Assembly (NCBI GenBank): GCA_028288305.1
Contig: JAQBOA010000064.1
Span: 1-64,000 of the forward strand
Source of the DNA: Mucilaginibacter sp.
Lineage (GTDB): Bacteria; Bacteroidota; Bacteroidia; Sphingobacteriales; Sphingobacteriaceae
Direction of reading: 5' to 3'
DNA length: 64,000 bases
The notes below the pieces were generated by a model. The model saw nothing but the letters and a program-made list of their open reading frames with translations, searched no databases and had not been told where the DNA came from. Of this stretch, positions 61,099 through 64,000 are shown piece after piece. The position numbers and the translations under genes were made by a program. Every line of letters starts with the position of its first letter. Positions within the stretch are counted from its first letter, which is position 1.

Positions 61099-61934
61099 AT
61101 TGAATTATCAATATAGTCAAGAACCGTTTCATCCGTATTGATATCAAATTTTCTGGCAAACAGTTTGCCTGAGTTTACGATGGTATTGGCATCACCTAAA
61201 GAAAATATTTTAGGGCTAACCCCACCGGCAGACCAGTCAATATATCGCAGATCTTCATTTACCATTTTTCCTTTATGAATAGAATTATAGAGAATGGTTT
61301 GAAAGACAAATTCATCAGGCCCCCAGGTTAATTTAATAAAGCGCCTTAGCTTTCCATGACTTTCCCAATAGTCAATTATATAATTAACACATTCCATTGA
61401 GATTGTAAACCATTGCGAGCGGCCTACCGGAATCAAATTATCGGGTAATGTGCGTTGTGGAAGTACCATATTTACAATCCTTTGTAAAATATAACGGCCG
61501 GGTATCTGAAAATTATTAAAATGATATTTATGTATCCGGGGTAAAGCTTCAAGCCATTCTGATTCAAATGGCAGGAAATTCATAAAAGCCTTACCGGGAT
61601 TTTCACTTAAATGGTTATAAATAAATTCCTGCGACTTTAAGGGATAATCCTGTTCGCTTAAAAGATTAAGATATTGATAATTTTTGCCTGATGCCGCAAT
61701 TTCTTTTAACCCATTTAAAGTTGCCTGCACAATACTATAGGTACCCCAGTAAACTTTTACCCTGTTTTTTATAAAATAAATATTCTTATTGTTTTTTAAA
61801 TGCTCAAAAGAGCGGATAGGCGTTTTTTTATCCAGGTGAATATAAATATCAGCATTTGGATGAGATAAACGATTTATAAGACGCTCCAGTTGTCCGGTTT
61901 CGGTATGTACAAGGATCAAATGGGCGAGTTTCAT
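61095..61934 (-). CDS. core-2/I-branching-type glycosyltransferase (GT14)
   Basis: 279 residues. The start KLAHLILVHTETGQLERLIN, with YIHLDKK, LNLLSEQDYPLKS and RSQWFTISMECVNYI, then WGPDEFVFQTIL matches bacterial members of the branching N-acetylglucosaminyltransferase family (GT14). It would add a branch sugar to a surface glycan. The gene is opposite in direction to the main cluster and 6 bases downstream of an ATP-grasp gene. Confidence 0.88.
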   Translation of the reverse strand: MKLAHLILVHTETGQLERLINRLSHPNADIYIHLDKKTPIRSFEHLKNNKNIYFIKNRVKVYWGTYSIVQATLNGLKEIAASGKNYQYLNLLSEQDYPLKSQEFIYNHLSENPGKAFMNFLPFESEWLEALPRIHKYHFNNFQIPGRYILQRIVNMVLPQRTLPDNLIPVGRSQWFTISMECVNYIIDYWESHGKLRRFIKLTWGPDEFVFQTILYNSIHKGKMVNEDLRYIDWSAGGVSPKIFSLGDANTIVNSGKLFARKFDINTDETVLDYIDNSM

Positions 61935-61940
61935 ACAATC

Positions 61941-63080
61941 TTATCCTTTTATACCTGTAAGGTCGCGTACTTGTTTCTTAAATACCCGGCCAAAATATTT
62001 TAAGTCGTATAAGGGTATAAATTTCCAGCTGCCTTTATAGTTAAACATCCACATTAGCGCTCTTTTAAAATCTTTACTCTTCATGCAATATCTCAGATCA
62101 CGATCGAATATTGCCACCTCTACTCTTTTTTCATAGTTATCCGGCAATTTAGGATCAGGGGTTAAGTCTCCGTTCATAATCCGTTTAATCCCATCCGAAA
62201 AATCATGACCAGTAAACCTGGAATAAGGTATCCATGAATTGGTACGGGCATCGACTTCAATCAGGTAATATATTTTTCTTTCGGGATGGTAAACGTATTG
62301 TATGCTGGCAAAACTATTCATGCCAACACATTCTGCCAGTTTTTCAAGATAAGTTTCTATTTCCCTGGATTGGTAATACATCCTTCGGGTAGTAAACGAA
62401 AACTTGTTGTACATATAAGTTAAAATCGCTGCACAGTTATAAGTAATTAGTTTCCCATCCCTAAACAGTGCTTCAACTCCAATGTCGTCCCCTTTTATAA
62501 ATTCTTGTAATACCAGGTTAGTTTTTATTTTAACATTGTCCAGGCATGATTGTAACTCGGATTGATCTTCGCAAAATTGGATGCCAAGGCCAGAGAAGCT
62601 GAAATCCTCTTTTAATAATATCGGAAATTGAAGTTCTTTTTTGATATAATCAACATCCATACCCTCAATATAATTTATAAAGCGGGGTGTTGGTATACCA
62701 TATTTAAGGCAAATATTTGACAACCCTGTTTTGGATGATAATATTTCACGGTTTTCTATCTTATTGATTGGAAGTATTTTCTTAAATAGTTCTTCGTCTG
62801 TTGTAATAGCGGTGTTCATTAATTTAACCGTAACATCCTCTAAAAGAACTATCCATTTATAATAGTCCGGTTTTTCCTTAACGAGCTTTAGTAAATTATC
62901 CTTAAAGGTCTCATGTTCAGAACTGGTTTCTATCCAGTTATCATAAAATTTATTTGAAAGCAGCCATGAAGTACTGTCACAGAACACATCGACTTTACAG
63001 CCTGCCCTTTTAAATACGAATGGAATCTCACCGGTAGAATCAAAAAAGCTGGCTATTGAAACCAAAAGGACATTGTTCAT
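61941..63080 (-). CDS. ATP-grasp family protein
   Basis: 379 residues with the ATP-grasp fold: FPILLKEDFSFSGLGIQFC (lysine and glycine loop, about 172-190), VLQEFIKGDDIGVEALFRDG and YYLIEVDARTNSW (metal-binding Glu and Asn). It forms amide or thioester-type bonds using ATP, such as adding an amino acid to a sugar acid. The flanking GT14 gene and flippase make modification of the glycan likely. Substrate unknown. Confidence 0.85.
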   Translation of the reverse strand: MNNVLLVSIASFFDSTGEIPFVFKRAGCKVDVFCDSTSWLLSNKFYDNWIETSSEHETFKDNLLKLVKEKPDYYKWIVLLEDVTVKLMNTAITTDEELFKKILPINKIENREILSSKTGLSNICLKYGIPTPRFINYIEGMDVDYIKKELQFPILLKEDFSFSGLGIQFCEDQSELQSCLDNVKIKTNLVLQEFIKGDDIGVEALFRDGKLITYNCAAILTYMYNKFSFTTRRMYYQSREIETYLEKLAECVGMNSFASIQYVYHPERKIYYLIEVDARTNSWIPYSRFTGHDFSDGIKRIMNGDLTPDPKLPDNYEKRVEVAIFDRDLRYCMKSKDFKRALMWMFNYKGSWKFIPLYDLKYFGRVFKKQVRDLTGIKG

Positions 63081-63187
63081 AAATTAATTTTAACTAAGAA
63101 GAAAAGTACCTGTACCAAAAAATACTATTATTTATAATAAAGTATAATTTTCAGTGGAATAATATTTCTTTTTACGTACAAAGGCTA

Positions 63188-64000
63188 TATGCGGTTACTG
63201 AAACTCTCACAATTAAAAAATAAGAATTTTCTGGCGCTTGCCGGTAATGGAACTATATCTGCAATCAGTGTTTTAACTATCTCTGTTCTTTACCGTGCAA
63301 TGCCTCAAAGCTCAGTGGGAGTATGGTTCTTTTTTTTATCTGTCTACGGGTTGGCCGATGCACTTCGGAATGGCTTACTATCAACGGCGACCATTAAGTT
63401 CTACGCGGGTACGGAAGGAACCAGGGCAGCCAGCACGTTAGGTTCAGTGTGGTTCCTGGCAATAGCTTTAAGCGGGGCTATGATGCTTATTAACCTGTGT
63501 ATAATGCCTTTCATGGGATATATTAAAGATCAGCAAATAATTTTAGTGGTAAAATGGTTTGGTGTAACTGTTTTAAGTTCCTTAACCTATAATGTTGTAT
63601 GCTGGAAATTAGTTGCGGATGAAGACTATATAACCATTCTGCAAATACGGCTGATTAACAATATATCTATGATTTTATTGATCCTGGCAATGGCTTATTT
63701 TAAAAAGGCAACGCTCGAAAATTTGTTGTGGATTAATTTTTTAACTAACTGCCTTACCAGTCTTTTTTGTTTTGTTTTTGGTTACACTCAAATCAGATCA
63801 ATTTTTCAACGCACTGCCAGCCAGGTAAAGGAAATAATTTCTTTTGGCAAATACAGCCTGGCAACTACTATAAGCAGTAATCTTTTGGGGAGTATTAATA
63901 CCTTCATTATAACTTTCTTTTTGGGGCCGGGCGCTTTAGCTGTGTATAACCTGCCTTTTAAGCTTATGGAGTTTGTTGAGATACCTTTGCGCAGTTTTGT
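63188..64000 (+). CDS. polysaccharide flippase (Wzx/MATE-like), cut by window end
   Basis: An open frame from the ATG at 63188 to the last base gives 271 residues with repeated membrane helices (MRLLKLSQLKNKNFLALAGN, then SVLTISVLYRAMPQS; later VWFFFLSVYGLADALRNG). The opening RNKNFLALAGNG-type and YRAMPQ fit the polysaccharide transport family (Wzx). It would flip the lipid-linked repeat unit across the inner membrane. It is divergent from the ATP-grasp gene. The C-terminal half is missing. Confidence 0.85.

Overview
The window looks like chromosome of a Bacteroidota bacterium of the Sphingobacteriaceae type (Pedobacter/Mucilaginibacter-like). Reasons: AT-rich DNA, start codons mostly without strong Shine-Dalgarno sites, Bacteroidota-type promoters (TTTG ... 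TAnnTTTG), tRNA without an encoded CCA, and gene content such as DUF1080 plus Gfo/Idh/MocA oxidoreductase, an OlsF-like aminolipid synthase and multi-PAS hybrid kinases. The genus cannot be fixed from sequence alone.

Layout. 1-1.2 kb: the end of an IS3-type insertion sequence and a solitary Fic AMPylase lying between two degenerate copies of a tRNA-terminator sequence, next to an initiator tRNA-Met gene. 1.3-8 kb: era, der, a C-terminal processing protease, murQ, an unknown gene and a BI-1 family membrane protein. 8.1-13.2 kb: a SAM-I riboswitch followed by metH and metF. 13.3-22 kb: a beta-barrel-like protein, an M13 peptidase, valS (carrying low-complexity insertions) and a membrane hybrid histidine kinase. 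22-31.6 kb: an HsdR_N-like nuclease-fold protein, two lipoproteins, a DUF1080/Gfo-Idh-MocA pair, holA, apt, a ComEA-like protein, an OlsF-like acyltransferase and a DUF962 protein. 31.8-36.7 kb: a translation/division block on the minus strand, pheT - coiled-coil gene - zapA - probable 6S RNA - rny. 37-45 kb: radC, xth, DUF1810, GNAT, SDR, an RRM protein, small stress/envelope proteins and an ankyrin protein. 45.3-55.4 kb: ftsK, lolA, a kinase-like protein lacking its ATPase domain, small secreted proteins and a 1284-residue hybrid kinase whose N-terminus resembles the HNOBA domain. 55.7-64 kb: a surface-polysaccharide cluster (four glycosyltransferases, a priming sugar transferase with a degenerate receiver domain, response regulator, hexapeptide acyltransferase, ATP-grasp protein and a flippase cut by the window end).

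The most distinctive non-coding feature is a set of intergenic spacers built from degenerate short 'words' repeated on one side and inverted on the other (for example gtgcagat, agtatcaag, gtccgaaag, ccatgaac). Each spacer has its own word. Two of these words, and a third similar one, also appear in frame inside valS. Larger palindromic elements sit at 12.2, 31.6 and 37.2 kb, and smaller ones at 13.2, 14.8, 26.9 and 61.1 kb. No phage, CRISPR or complete defence system is visible.
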